Source: DASULK01 sp036381835 (GTDB lineage Bacteria > Actinomycetota > Actinomycetes > Mycobacteriales > Micromonosporaceae). From it: a DNA stretch of 12,473 nt. This document shows, one piece after another, positions 1-6,460 of this stretch. Each line of letters starts with the position of its first letter. Within the stretch, counting starts at the first letter, position 1. The stretch lies in NCBI GenBank assembly GCA_036381835.1, contig DASVCA010000009.1, positions 1-12,473 on the forward strand, given 5' to 3'. The notes beneath the pieces were generated by a model, which made no database searches, was not told the origin of the DNA, and saw only the letters and a list, made by a program, of their open reading frames with translations. The translations under genes were made by a program, and so were the position numbers.

Positions 1-1136
1 GGGTGGTCGGGCGTCGGCGCCAGCCCCGCCAGCGCCAGCGACCGGTGCAGCTGCCGCGCGGCGCGCGTGACCCGCAGCCGGGTGCCGGTCCGCTGGGCGA
101 CGCCTCGGGCGGCGAGAAGCGCCGCGATTCCGCTCACGTCACCTCCCTCGACCCCGGCCAGGTCCACGACCACCTCCGCCGAATTTCCGCCCTGCACCGC
201 TTCGATGAGGGCGCGACGCAGACGGTCGCCGGTGTCCCGGTCCAACTCGCCGCTCACCTCGACCGTCACGCGGTCGCCGACGCGGCGGGTGCTGATCCGC
301 AGCCGATCGGCGTCACTGTCCGCTGCGCTGCCGTGCCAGGGTGCCGGCGTGTCCGCGAGCATCGCCTGACGGAGCCAGGTGAGTGCCCGCGACAGCAGCC
401 GGGAGACGTGCATCTGGGAGATGCCGAAGCGGGCCGCGATCTCCGCCTGGGTCTGGTTGCCGTAGAACCGCATGGCGAGGATGCGCCGCTCCCGCCAGGG
501 CAGCCGGCTGAGCAGGCCGCTGACCGTCACCCGGTCGTCGATCGACTCGAGGTCGTCGTCCGACTCGCCGACCAGGTCACCGAATTCGGCGGCGCTCTCG
601 CCGCCGACCGGGGCGTTGAGCGAGGCCGGGCTGTATCCGGCGGCGGACTCCAACGCGGCGAGAACCTCCTCCTCCGAGGTGTCGAGCCGCTCGGCCAGCT
701 CACCGACGGTCGGTGACCGGGACAGCTCGCTCGTCAGCGCCGCGGTGGCCTGCCCGACCTCGAGGATGAGGTCCCGCAGCCGGCGCGGCACGTGCACTCC
801 CCAGGTGCGATCGCGGAAGTGCCGTTTGATCTCCCCCACGATCGTGATCGCGGCGTAGGCGGTGAACGAGCCGCGTTCCGGGTCGTAGCGGTCGACCGCG
901 TTGACCAGGCCCAGGCGGGCCACCTGTTCCAGATCCTCCAGCGGCTCGCCGCGGCCGCGGTAGCGCCGCGCCAGCCGGCCGGCGAACGGCAGGGCGAATC
1001 GCACCAGTTCCTCTCGGGCCTCCCGGCGGCGCTCTTCGGACACCCCGGCGATCCGGGCTGCGTACGCCATCGCGGCGGCGTCGAGATCCTCCAGCCCGCG
1101 CTCCGGTTGGGCGGTGGTTGCGGTCTGTCCGGACAT
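1..1136 (-). CDS. SigB/SigF-family RNA polymerase sigma factor with C-terminal STAS domain (3' end cut by window)
   Basis: Directs RNA polymerase to stress or developmental promoters. From the ATG at 1136 the frame stays open for 378 codons to the window edge. Residues 65-120 hold sigma region 2, with DLEQVARLGLVNAVDRYDP and the HFRDRTWGVHVPRRL segment typical of SigB/SigF proteins. Region 3 follows, and region 4 (about 205-260) has an LPWRERRIL helix and an HTH at about 226-247. SigB/SigF proteins usually stop near here, at about 260 residues. This one continues through a linker (about 261-278) into a STAS domain (about 279-378) with a VSGELD strand, VVVDLAGV, a DVSG turn (Ser335 at the site phosphorylated in SpoIIAA/RsbV) and a closing LALAGL helix. 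The start is fixed by an AAAGGAGG ribosome site 9 nt upstream. Fold assignments are confident; the function of the fused STAS is inference. The stop codon lies just outside the window. Confidence 0.93.
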   Translation of the reverse strand, partial: MSGQTATTAQPERGLEDLDAAAMAYAARIAGVSEERRREAREELVRFALPFAGRLARRYRGRGEPLEDLEQVARLGLVNAVDRYDPERGSFTAYAAITIVGEIKRHFRDRTWGVHVPRRLRDLILEVGQATAALTSELSRSPTVGELAERLDTSEEEVLAALESAAGYSPASLNAPVGGESAAEFGDLVGESDDDLESIDDRVTVSGLLSRLPWRERRILAMRFYGNQTQAEIAARFGISQMHVSRLLSRALTWLRQAMLADTPAPWHGSAADSDADRLRISTRRVGDRVTVEVSGELDRDTGDRLRRALIEAVQGGNSAEVVVDLAGVEGGDVSGIAALLAARGVAQRTGTRLRVTRAARQLHRSLALAGLAPTPDH

Positions 1137-1145
1137 CCGGGCCTC

Positions 1146-1153
1146 CCTCCTTT
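1146..1153 (-). promoter_or_regulatory. Strong ribosome binding site of the sigma-STAS gene
   Basis: The minus strand reads AAAGGAGG, close to a perfect complement of the 16S rRNA tail, followed 9 nt later by ATG at 1136. It fixes the start codon and suggests efficient translation. Confidence 0.85.
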
Positions 1154-1156
1154 ACG

Positions 1157-1173
1157 GGTCCCGCGATGGGACC
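1157..1173 (-). repeat. Inverted repeat in the leader of the sigma-STAS gene
   Basis: A perfect 6-bp inverted repeat, GGTCCC and GGGACC, with a 5-nt loop ends 3 nt before the AAAGGAGG ribosome site on the minus strand. It could be an operator-like palindrome or an mRNA hairpin that limits ribosome access. The repeat is seen directly; any role is inference, and short GC palindromes are common at this base composition. Confidence 0.4.
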
Positions 1174-1323
1174 GGGCCGTGCCGGCTCCATCTGCGGGAC
1201 GGATCGGAAGCGAAGTTGGTCACGGAGACGGTGTCCAGGGGAGAAATCCAGTCGATTACCGAGCGTAGTCCGCGCATTGCGAGAGGTGGTGTGGGTTCCT
1301 GAAGCCGACCCGATCGCATACGC

Positions 1324-1350
1324 GCCGAGCCGGCACAAGGCCGACTCGGC
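1324..1350 (-). terminator. Hairpin terminator after the Rv2629-like gene
   Basis: Starting 17 nt past the stop codon at 1368, the minus-strand transcript has an 11-bp stem, GCCGAGTCGGC and GCCGGCTCGGC, with one G-U pair and a 5-nt loop (CUUGU). There is no U tract, as is common for actinobacterial hairpin terminators. It separates the Rv2629-like gene from the sigma factor gene, so the sigma gene probably has its own promoter within 1137..1323; I could not identify a convincing one. Confidence 0.65.
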
Positions 1351-1367
1351 GGACATCCGATGACGAT

Positions 1368-2489
1368 TCAGACCCGGGCGGTGGCGGGCGTCGCGGCATC
1401 CACGTAACGCAGCACGGCTCCCACGCCGTCGACCAGCGGCGCCTCGTCCGGACCGACCAGGGTGACCGCCGCGTCGGTGGCCGCGAGCGCCCGGATCAGC
1501 GCGGCGTCGGCCCGCACCTGCACCGGTTCGCTCACTCCGACTTCGCGCAGCTCCTCCGGGTCCAGGGCGATGTGGGTGGGGTCCGGACCGATCCACAGCG
1601 TCGCGGTGGAGGAGGGATCGTCCACGATCAGCATGGTGTCCACCTGACCGCGCTGCAACGCCGCGACCACCGCGGCCAGCCCGTTGCCGATCGGTTCCTG
1701 CCGGCTGTAGCGGTCGAGCACGACCCGGGTGTGCTCCGCGGCCGCCTCCGCGATGAGCTGGATGGTCAGGTCGTCGAGCCGCTCCTGATCCGCGCCCGCG
1801 GCACGGGCTCCCGCGTCGGTCTGCACCACCCGGTCCTGCCACCGCGGCGGCAACTGGGCGGCGACCTCGCTGCGCGCGTGCGGGTCGCCCGCCACCACGA
1901 TGACCTCGGCGCCCACCCGATCGGCGAGTTCGGCGGCCGCGGCGGCGCCCGCCTTGGCGTTGCGCTTCCAGTTCATCATCGCCTCGCGCTGAAAGCGCGA
2001 CTGGGACCAGCCACCGGGCTGGACCCGGCGGATGGGATAGTCCTCCCCGCCGCGTACGTGCGCGTGCCGGGGCACCCCGCCGACGCTCACCGCGGCTATG
2101 TCGCTGCCGGTACGGCTGGCCAGCACCCGTACCCAGGCCACCTGCTCCCCCCGTTGAGCGACCAGCGGCATGGTGTGCGGCAGCGGGCCGTAGTCGGCCA
2201 GATCGCGGCGCGCGGGCGCGCTCAGGTAGTCGGCGAGGACCACCTCGCCGTCGGTCGCGAAGGCGGCCAGCCCGTACTCACCCGGTCGGGGGTCGTGCCG
2301 GCGCACCACGTGGTCGAGCGCATCGACGGTCGGCTGGTCCGCGCCGAGCTCGCCGAGGTGTTCGGCCAGCGCCCGCCAGCGCAGTTCGAGCGCGGACGAG
2401 GCGTCCGCGGTGTCGCGGGACGCGTCCAGGTAGACCGAGGCCCAGGGCCCGGGGCGGGCGTAGAGCGGGCGCAGGAAGGACAACTCCAT
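1368..2489 (-). CDS. Rv2629-like / bacterial archaeo-eukaryotic release factor family protein (Vms1-type)
   Basis: This 373-residue protein resembles M. tuberculosis Rv2629 and the bacterial eRF1-like (baeRF) family, related to Vms1/ANKZF1 peptidyl-tRNA hydrolases. These are thought to act on stalled ribosomes, and Rv2629 belongs to the dormancy regulon. An N-terminal domain starts with LSFLRPLYARPGPWASVYLD. A loop near residues 158-165 reads PGGWSQSR, with Gln163 as the likely counterpart of the catalytic glutamine of the GGQ-type loop. A second domain has the strand VIVVAGDP (about 196-203), and a third ends with DAAVTLVGPDEAPL and a GVGAVLRY strand. I chose ATG 2489 over ATG 2522 because it has a GGAGAGGGG ribosome site just upstream and the protein family begins here; a promoter-like box also overlaps the upstream ATG. 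Family assignment is confident; the biochemical activity is inferred. Confidence 0.87.
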   Translation of the reverse strand: MELSFLRPLYARPGPWASVYLDASRDTADASSALELRWRALAEHLGELGADQPTVDALDHVVRRHDPRPGEYGLAAFATDGEVVLADYLSAPARRDLADYGPLPHTMPLVAQRGEQVAWVRVLASRTGSDIAAVSVGGVPRHAHVRGGEDYPIRRVQPGGWSQSRFQREAMMNWKRNAKAGAAAAAELADRVGAEVIVVAGDPHARSEVAAQLPPRWQDRVVQTDAGARAAGADQERLDDLTIQLIAEAAAEHTRVVLDRYSRQEPIGNGLAAVVAALQRGQVDTMLIVDDPSSTATLWIGPDPTHIALDPEELREVGVSEPVQVRADAALIRALAATDAAVTLVGPDEAPLVDGVGAVLRYVDAATPATARV

Positions 2490-2520
2490 GGTGAACCCCT
2501 CTCCGAACTCGCCCGATGGC

Positions 2521-2546
2521 ATACCCGTACGCGCCCGTCTGTCACC
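2521..2546 (-). promoter_or_regulatory. Candidate SigB/SigF-type promoter of the Rv2629-like gene
   Basis: On the minus strand a GGGTAT hexamer (2521-2526) matches the -10 element of actinobacterial SigB/SigF promoters. It follows GGTGAC (2541-2546) after a 14-nt spacer; that -35 match is only partial. Transcription would begin near 2514, leaving a leader of about 25 nt before ATG 2489. The -10 match is good, but one hexamer is weak evidence. Confidence 0.35.
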
Positions 2547-2580
2547 TTGCGCGCCTGCCTTGTGGGCCCGGCCGGTTCCG

Positions 2581-3753
2581 CTACGGGGTCATGACCACCT
2601 TGGTGCACTCGTCCTGCTTGTGCTTGAAGATCTCGTATCCGCGAGGGGCTTCCCGCAGCGGCAGCCGGTGGCTGATCACGAAGCTCGGATCGATCTCCCC
2701 GCGGCGGATTCGATCGAGCAACGGACGCAGGTAGCGCTGCACGTGGCATTGCCCGCTGCGGATGGTCACGGAGCGGTTCATGACCGCACCCATCGGGAAC
2801 TTGTCGATGAACCCGCTGTACACGCCGACCACGGAGACGACGCCGCCGTTGCGGCAGGCGAGGATCGCCTCACGCAACGCGTACGGCCGGTCCGTCTCCA
2901 GACGCGCCGCATGCTTGCTCCGGTCGTAGGCGTAGCGCACCGCCGACGGGTGGTGCGCCTCCATCCCGGCCGCGTCGATGCAGGCGTCCGGGCCCCGCCC
3001 CGCGGTCAGGTCCCGCAGCGCGTCGAGAACGTCGACCTGTTCGTAGTCGAGCGTCTCCGCACCGGCGTACGACGCGGCGAGCCGTAACCGGTAGGGCACC
3101 CGGTCTATGGCGATGACCCGTTCGGCGCCGAGCAGATACGCGCTGACCATGGCGAACAGGCCGACCGGACCCGCACCCCACACGGCGACCACGTCGCCGG
3201 GACGGAGTTCGCACATCTGTGCCGCCATGTAGCCGGTGGGCAGGATGTCGGACAGGAACAGCACGCGATCGTCGGGGAAGCTGTCGTCGACCCGGATCGG
3301 GCCGATGTCGGCGAACGGGACGCGGACGTACTCCGCCTGGCCGCCCGCATACCCGCCGAGCAGGTGCGAGTAGCCGAAGATGCCGGCCGGCGAGTGTCCC
3401 ATCAGCTTCTCCACCGGGCCGGGGTTGGGGTTGGAGTTCTCGCAGACCGAGTACAGACCGCTGCGGCAGGCACCGCAGTTGCCGCACGCGATCGGGAACG
3501 GCACCACGACCCGGTCGCCGACCCGTAGGTTGCGCAGGTCGGGACCCACCTCGACGACCTCGCCCATGAACTCGTGGCCGAGCACGTCGCCCTTGCGCAT
3601 GAAGGGTACGTAGCCGTCGTAGAGGTGCAGGTCGGAACCGCAGATCGCGGTCGAGGTCACGCGGACGATCGCATCCCGCCCGTTCAGGATGGTCGGATCC
3701 GGCACATCGGTCACCCGAACGTCGTTGCGCCCCATCCAGCAGACGGCCTTCAT
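2581..3753 (-). CDS. Zinc-dependent alcohol / formaldehyde-type dehydrogenase (MDR family)
   Basis: A 390-residue medium-chain dehydrogenase of the zinc class, closest in pattern to glutathione-independent formaldehyde dehydrogenase-like enzymes; it should oxidise an alcohol or aldehyde using NAD. Catalytic zinc ligands are visible as Cys38 (AICGSD), His60-Glu61 (GHEFMGEVVEVG) and probably Asp170 (SDILPTGY). Structural zinc cysteines are 90, 93, 96 and 104 (CGNCGACRSGLYSVC). The Rossmann fold has GAGPVG at 193-198 and Asp217 at the end of the second strand, favouring NAD over NADP. Its ATG overlaps the TGA of the SRPBCC gene (ATGA, 3750-3753), so the two are translationally coupled. The substrate cannot be read from sequence. 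It ends in TAG at 2581, 91 nt before the Rv2629-like start. Confidence 0.93.
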   Translation of the reverse strand: MKAVCWMGRNDVRVTDVPDPTILNGRDAIVRVTSTAICGSDLHLYDGYVPFMRKGDVLGHEFMGEVVEVGPDLRNLRVGDRVVVPFPIACGNCGACRSGLYSVCENSNPNPGPVEKLMGHSPAGIFGYSHLLGGYAGGQAEYVRVPFADIGPIRVDDSFPDDRVLFLSDILPTGYMAAQMCELRPGDVVAVWGAGPVGLFAMVSAYLLGAERVIAIDRVPYRLRLAASYAGAETLDYEQVDVLDALRDLTAGRGPDACIDAAGMEAHHPSAVRYAYDRSKHAARLETDRPYALREAILACRNGGVVSVVGVYSGFIDKFPMGAVMNRSVTIRSGQCHVQRYLRPLLDRIRRGEIDPSFVISHRLPLREAPRGYEIFKHKQDECTKVVMTP

Positions 3754-4697
3754 CGCTCACCCGCCAGTGTCGAAACCCTCGGCCGCGCCGGGCGCTGCAG
3801 GGCCTGCCGATGCACGCTGACACCGCTCGGGCTGCCGTCCGAGCGCACCACCTCGCCCGTCTCCAGCACCTGCTTGAAGCGACGCAGATCGTCCCGGATC
3901 TGTTGGGCCGGCTCCTCGCCGAACAAGCGCGCCACGGCCCGGCCGAGCCGGCCGCCCGGCGGGGCATAGGTCAGCTCGACACGTACCTCGGTGCCTCTGC
4001 CTCCCGGAGCGGGGGTGAAGCGCACGGATCCGCTGTTGGGCACGCGGGCTCCGGGCAGCGAACGCCAGGCGATCACCCGGTCGGGGCGATCGGCCACCAC
4101 CTCCGCGTCCCACTCCATGCGCCGCCCGGCGGGTGCGTTCGCGGTCCAGCGGGTGACGCCGGGCCGGATGATCCGCACCGAGCGTAGGTGGGCCATGAAA
4201 CGCGGCAGATTCTCGAAGTCGTGCCAGAACCGGTAGGCGTCGGTGGTGGACCGGTTGACCGTCACCGACGCGCCGGCCCGGATGATCCGACCGTGCGTTC
4301 GCGCCGCCCTGGTGACCCGGACGGCGGCGAGCAGGTCTGTCGCCGTCAACCCGAGGGCGAGCGCGACCGCGGCGGGCGATCGTCGTTCGGCCCGCCCGCC
4401 GAGATAGCCGATGGCCGCGAGGTCTAGCGCATCGCCGATGGCCCGGCTCCACATCCAGCCGGCCGGATGCCGCCCGCGGACCAGGCCGACCGCCTGGCTC
4501 AACTCCCGCACGCCGACGAACCGGGCCAGTGCGCGGGCGGCGGCGGAGTCGTCCAGGCCGAGCAGCCGCAAGGTGTGGCCGGGCACGGCGACCAGGGGCA
4601 GGCCCAGCCCCGCGCTCAACCAACCCAGTCCCCGCGCCCACCGTCCGCCGGGCCCCGCTGTCTCCGCCGCGGCGGTCGGCCGCGCATCGCCCGTCAT
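3750..4697 (-). CDS. Membrane-anchored SRPBCC (START-like, polyketide cyclase/dehydrase superfamily) protein
   Basis: A 315-residue protein in two parts. Residues 20-130 hold about three hydrophobic stretches (near 23-40, 85-100 and 108-127), probably membrane segments. Residues about 143-285 form an SRPBCC domain with the pattern VTVNRSTTDAYRFWHDFENLPRFM, WTANAPAGR, IAWRSLPG, SGSVRFTPAPGGRGTEV and a long C-terminal helix ending FKQVLETGEVV. SRPBCC domains bind hydrophobic ligands in a deep cavity; no catalytic residues can be assigned. It is the first gene of an operon with the zinc dehydrogenase (4-nt overlap), suggesting that it presents or senses a lipophilic substrate at the membrane. 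I chose ATG 4697, preceded by GGGGGATC. GTG 4721 would add eight residues but lacks a clear ribosome site. Family is clear, role unknown. Confidence 0.87.
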   Translation of the reverse strand: MTGDARPTAAAETAGPGGRWARGLGWLSAGLGLPLVAVPGHTLRLLGLDDSAAARALARFVGVRELSQAVGLVRGRHPAGWMWSRAIGDALDLAAIGYLGGRAERRSPAAVALALGLTATDLLAAVRVTRAARTHGRIIRAGASVTVNRSTTDAYRFWHDFENLPRFMAHLRSVRIIRPGVTRWTANAPAGRRMEWDAEVVADRPDRVIAWRSLPGARVPNSGSVRFTPAPGGRGTEVRVELTYAPPGGRLGRAVARLFGEEPAQQIRDDLRRFKQVLETGEVVRSDGSPSGVSVHRQALQRPARPRVSTLAGER

Positions 4698-4769
4698 CCG
4701 ATCCCCCGTCCGTCGCCACACAATCCGTCACGGATATGAACTAGCTCACTACGTAACGTAATATCTGTC

Positions 4770-4775
4770 GGGTAC
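4770..4775 (+). promoter_or_regulatory. Candidate SigB/SigF-type -10 box before the glucan genes
   Basis: GGGTAC on the plus strand matches the -10 core of actinobacterial SigB/SigF promoters. The region 14-16 nt upstream, within the ACGTAACGTA stretch, does not give a clear -35 match. Transcription would begin near 4782 and give a leader of about 235 nt before the GTG at 5017. The evidence is weak. Confidence 0.25.
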
Positions 4776-4797
4776 GGGCGGGTCGGGAAGCGGAAGA

Positions 4798-4816
4798 CCG
4801 GTTACGCCGTGACCGG
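4798..4816 (+). repeat. Inverted repeat in the leader before the glucosyltransferase gene
   Basis: CCGGTTAC and GTGACCGG are separated by GCC, forming eight pairs with one G-T wobble. It could be an operator or a leader hairpin if transcription starts near 4782. No regulator gene for it is present in the window. Confidence 0.35.
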
Positions 4817-5016
4817 ACACCCCACCGATGCGTGTGTTCCTGGTCACGTTCGCGCTCGGCTGGATGGCAGCGGCGGCTCGCGGCCTTGTGTCTATCGGCG
4901 GGGCCGTGGTTCGCGCCGATGCGACCGGACGCCGCCCCGCATCGCGAGCAACCTCCTCTCTTCGCTGCCGTCAGCGGTGCCGGCACCCACCCTTGCGCTT
5001 TCGGATGGAGACGACT

Positions 5017-6432
5017 GTGACCTTGCGGGTCGGCAAGCAGCAAGCAACCTCGGACGGCCTGTGCCGTCCCACGCTCACCTCGCGTCCGCACCCCGGGCTT
5101 CCGGCCGTGGCCCATCCCGAACCGACGGGCCCGGCGCCGGACGGGAAGCGGCGCATCCTCATGCTGTCGTGGGAATACCCGCCGGTACTGGTCGGCGGGC
5201 TCGGCAGACACGTACACGCGCTCTCGGTGGCCCTGGCCGCGGCCGGACACGAGGTGACCGTGGTCACCCGCCACGGCCACGACGCGCCACTGGAGGAGTA
5301 CGCCGAAGGCGTGCGGATCATCCGCGTTCCGGAAGACCCGGTGGCCTTCCCACTGGCCACCCCGTCGCTGCTCGCCTGGACCATGGCGTTCAACCACACC
5401 CTGACCAGGGCCGCGCTGCGCGCCGCCGAATCCGGCGAGTACGACGTGATCCACGCCCACGACTGGCTCGTCGCGCACACCGCGATCACCCTCAAAGAGC
5501 ACCTCGACCTGCCGTTGGTGACGACGATCCACGCCACCGAGGCCGGCCGGCACCAGGGTTGGTTGCCGGAGGAGCTGAACCGGGCGATCCACTCTGTGGA
5601 GTGGTGGCTGACCCAGGAGTCGGTCCGGGTCATCGCCTGCTCCGGCTACATGCGTGACGAGGTGACCGGCCTGTTCCAGGTGCCCGAGAACCGGGTCGAT
5701 GTGGTGCCGAACGGCGTCGAGGCCCACCGCTGGCAGGTGCCGGCCGAGACCGTGACGGCGGCTCGGCGGCGGTTCGCCGGAGACGGTCCGCTGGTCACCT
5801 TCGCCGGTCGACTCGTCTACGAGAAGGGCGTGCAGCACCTGATCGCCGGTCTGCCCCGGCTGCGTGCCGCGCACCCGAACCTGCGGGTGGTGATCGCCGG
5901 CGACGGTCCGTACCGGCCGCAGCTGCAGGCGGACATCGAACGGCTCGGCGTCGCCGACATGGTCGACCTGCCCGGCTTCCTCGGCGGGAGCGACCTACCC
6001 GCGCTGATAGCCGCCTCGGACTGCTTCACGGTGCCGAGCATCTACGAGCCGTTCGGCATGGTGGCCCTCGAAGGCGCCGCCGCCGGCGCGCCGTTGGCGG
6101 TCGCCGCCACCGGCGGGCTGGCCGAGATCGTCGAACCGGGGGTCACCGGGACGACCTTCCCGCCCAACGACCCGCGGGCGCTCGCCGACGCCGTGCACAC
6201 GGTGCTGTCGGACACCGAGTACGCCCGGCGGCTCGCTCGCCGGGCCCGGACGATGGCACACGACCGGTACAGCTGGGCGGCGATCGCCCGACGCACGGCG
6301 GCGGTCTACGGCAACGCCATCGCGCAGGCCCCGGCGTTCAACGCCGAACAGGCGGCGGCGCGCCTGGCCGCCGGCCGCCCCGCCCTGGTCATCCCGGAAG
6401 GGAACCTGCTCGCCGCGGTCGGCGGGCGATGA
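5017..6432 (+). CDS. GT4 alpha-glucan glucosyltransferase, Rv3032-like
   Basis: A 471-residue retaining glycosyltransferase of the GT-B fold that should add alpha-1,4 glucose units from a nucleotide sugar to a cytoplasmic glucan. The opening of the fold (ILMLSWEYPPVLVGGLGRH, about 48-65) is very close to mycobacterial Rv3032, the glucosyltransferase linked to methylglucose lipopolysaccharide and glycogen. Other family marks are HAHDW (146-150), GRLVYEKG (264-271, with the phosphate-binding Arg265 and Lys270), and Glu344 to Glu352 (E-x7-E, EPFGMVALE). GTG 5017 is chosen for its GGAG site 6 nt upstream; ATG 5005 has none. Even so there are about 45 low-complexity residues before the fold, so the true start could be later. 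glgB follows after 28 nt on the same strand. I am sure of the family and moderately sure of the glucan role. Confidence 0.88.
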   Translation: MTLRVGKQQATSDGLCRPTLTSRPHPGLPAVAHPEPTGPAPDGKRRILMLSWEYPPVLVGGLGRHVHALSVALAAAGHEVTVVTRHGHDAPLEEYAEGVRIIRVPEDPVAFPLATPSLLAWTMAFNHTLTRAALRAAESGEYDVIHAHDWLVAHTAITLKEHLDLPLVTTIHATEAGRHQGWLPEELNRAIHSVEWWLTQESVRVIACSGYMRDEVTGLFQVPENRVDVVPNGVEAHRWQVPAETVTAARRRFAGDGPLVTFAGRLVYEKGVQHLIAGLPRLRAAHPNLRVVIAGDGPYRPQLQADIERLGVADMVDLPGFLGGSDLPALIAASDCFTVPSIYEPFGMVALEGAAAGAPLAVAATGGLAEIVEPGVTGTTFPPNDPRALADAVHTVLSDTEYARRLARRARTMAHDRYSWAAIARRTAAVYGNAIAQAPAFNAEQAAARLAAGRPALVIPEGNLLAAVGGR

Positions 6433-6460
6433 TCGGCGCGTCGGCGGGGATACCCACCCG

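Larger units (their letters stand above)
4698..5016. other. Divergent intergenic region between SRPBCC and glucosyltransferase genes
   Basis: These 319 bases must hold promoters for both the minus-strand SRPBCC/dehydrogenase operon and the plus-strand glucan operon. The part near 4735-4767 is the most A+T-rich stretch here and includes ACGTA repeated in tandem (4751-4760) and the TACGTA palindrome (4750-4755). A GGGTAC box and an inverted repeat are listed separately. The plus frame is open from ATG 4828, but its residues look non-coding (arginine- and alanine-rich, no conserved motif) and I do not count it as protein. No RNA gene is visible. Confidence 0.6.

Noticed and set aside
700..1842. 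Long minus-strand open frame spanning the sigma gene start and the Rv2629-like gene end
   Set aside because: Arg/Gly/Ala-rich translation with no motif; it overlaps two well-supported genes in other frames and crosses the hairpin terminator. It is a GC-rich shadow.
2520..2522. ATG 2522 as start of the Rv2629-like gene
   Set aside because: It has a weak ribosome site, overlaps a promoter-like GGGTAT, and the family begins at the ATG at 2489.
4741..4780. Tandem ACGTA and palindromes as a mobile-element or attachment-site scar
   Set aside because: No transposase, integrase, tRNA or longer flanking repeat is present; the repeats are too short to support it.
4828..5016. Upstream extension of the glucosyltransferase from ATG 4828
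   Set aside because: It has no ribosome site, its residues look non-coding, and it would add 63 residues absent from the family; GTG 5017 has a proper GGAG site.
4741..5874. 377-codon minus-strand open frame opposite the glucosyltransferase
   Set aside because: It lies antisense to conserved GT4 motifs and shows no domain; it is a by-product of high third-position GC.
6429..6431. ATG overlapping the glucosyltransferase stop (ATGA) as a start for glgB
   Set aside because: It is in a different frame from glgB, so it cannot be the start; GTG 6461 is the first start in frame.
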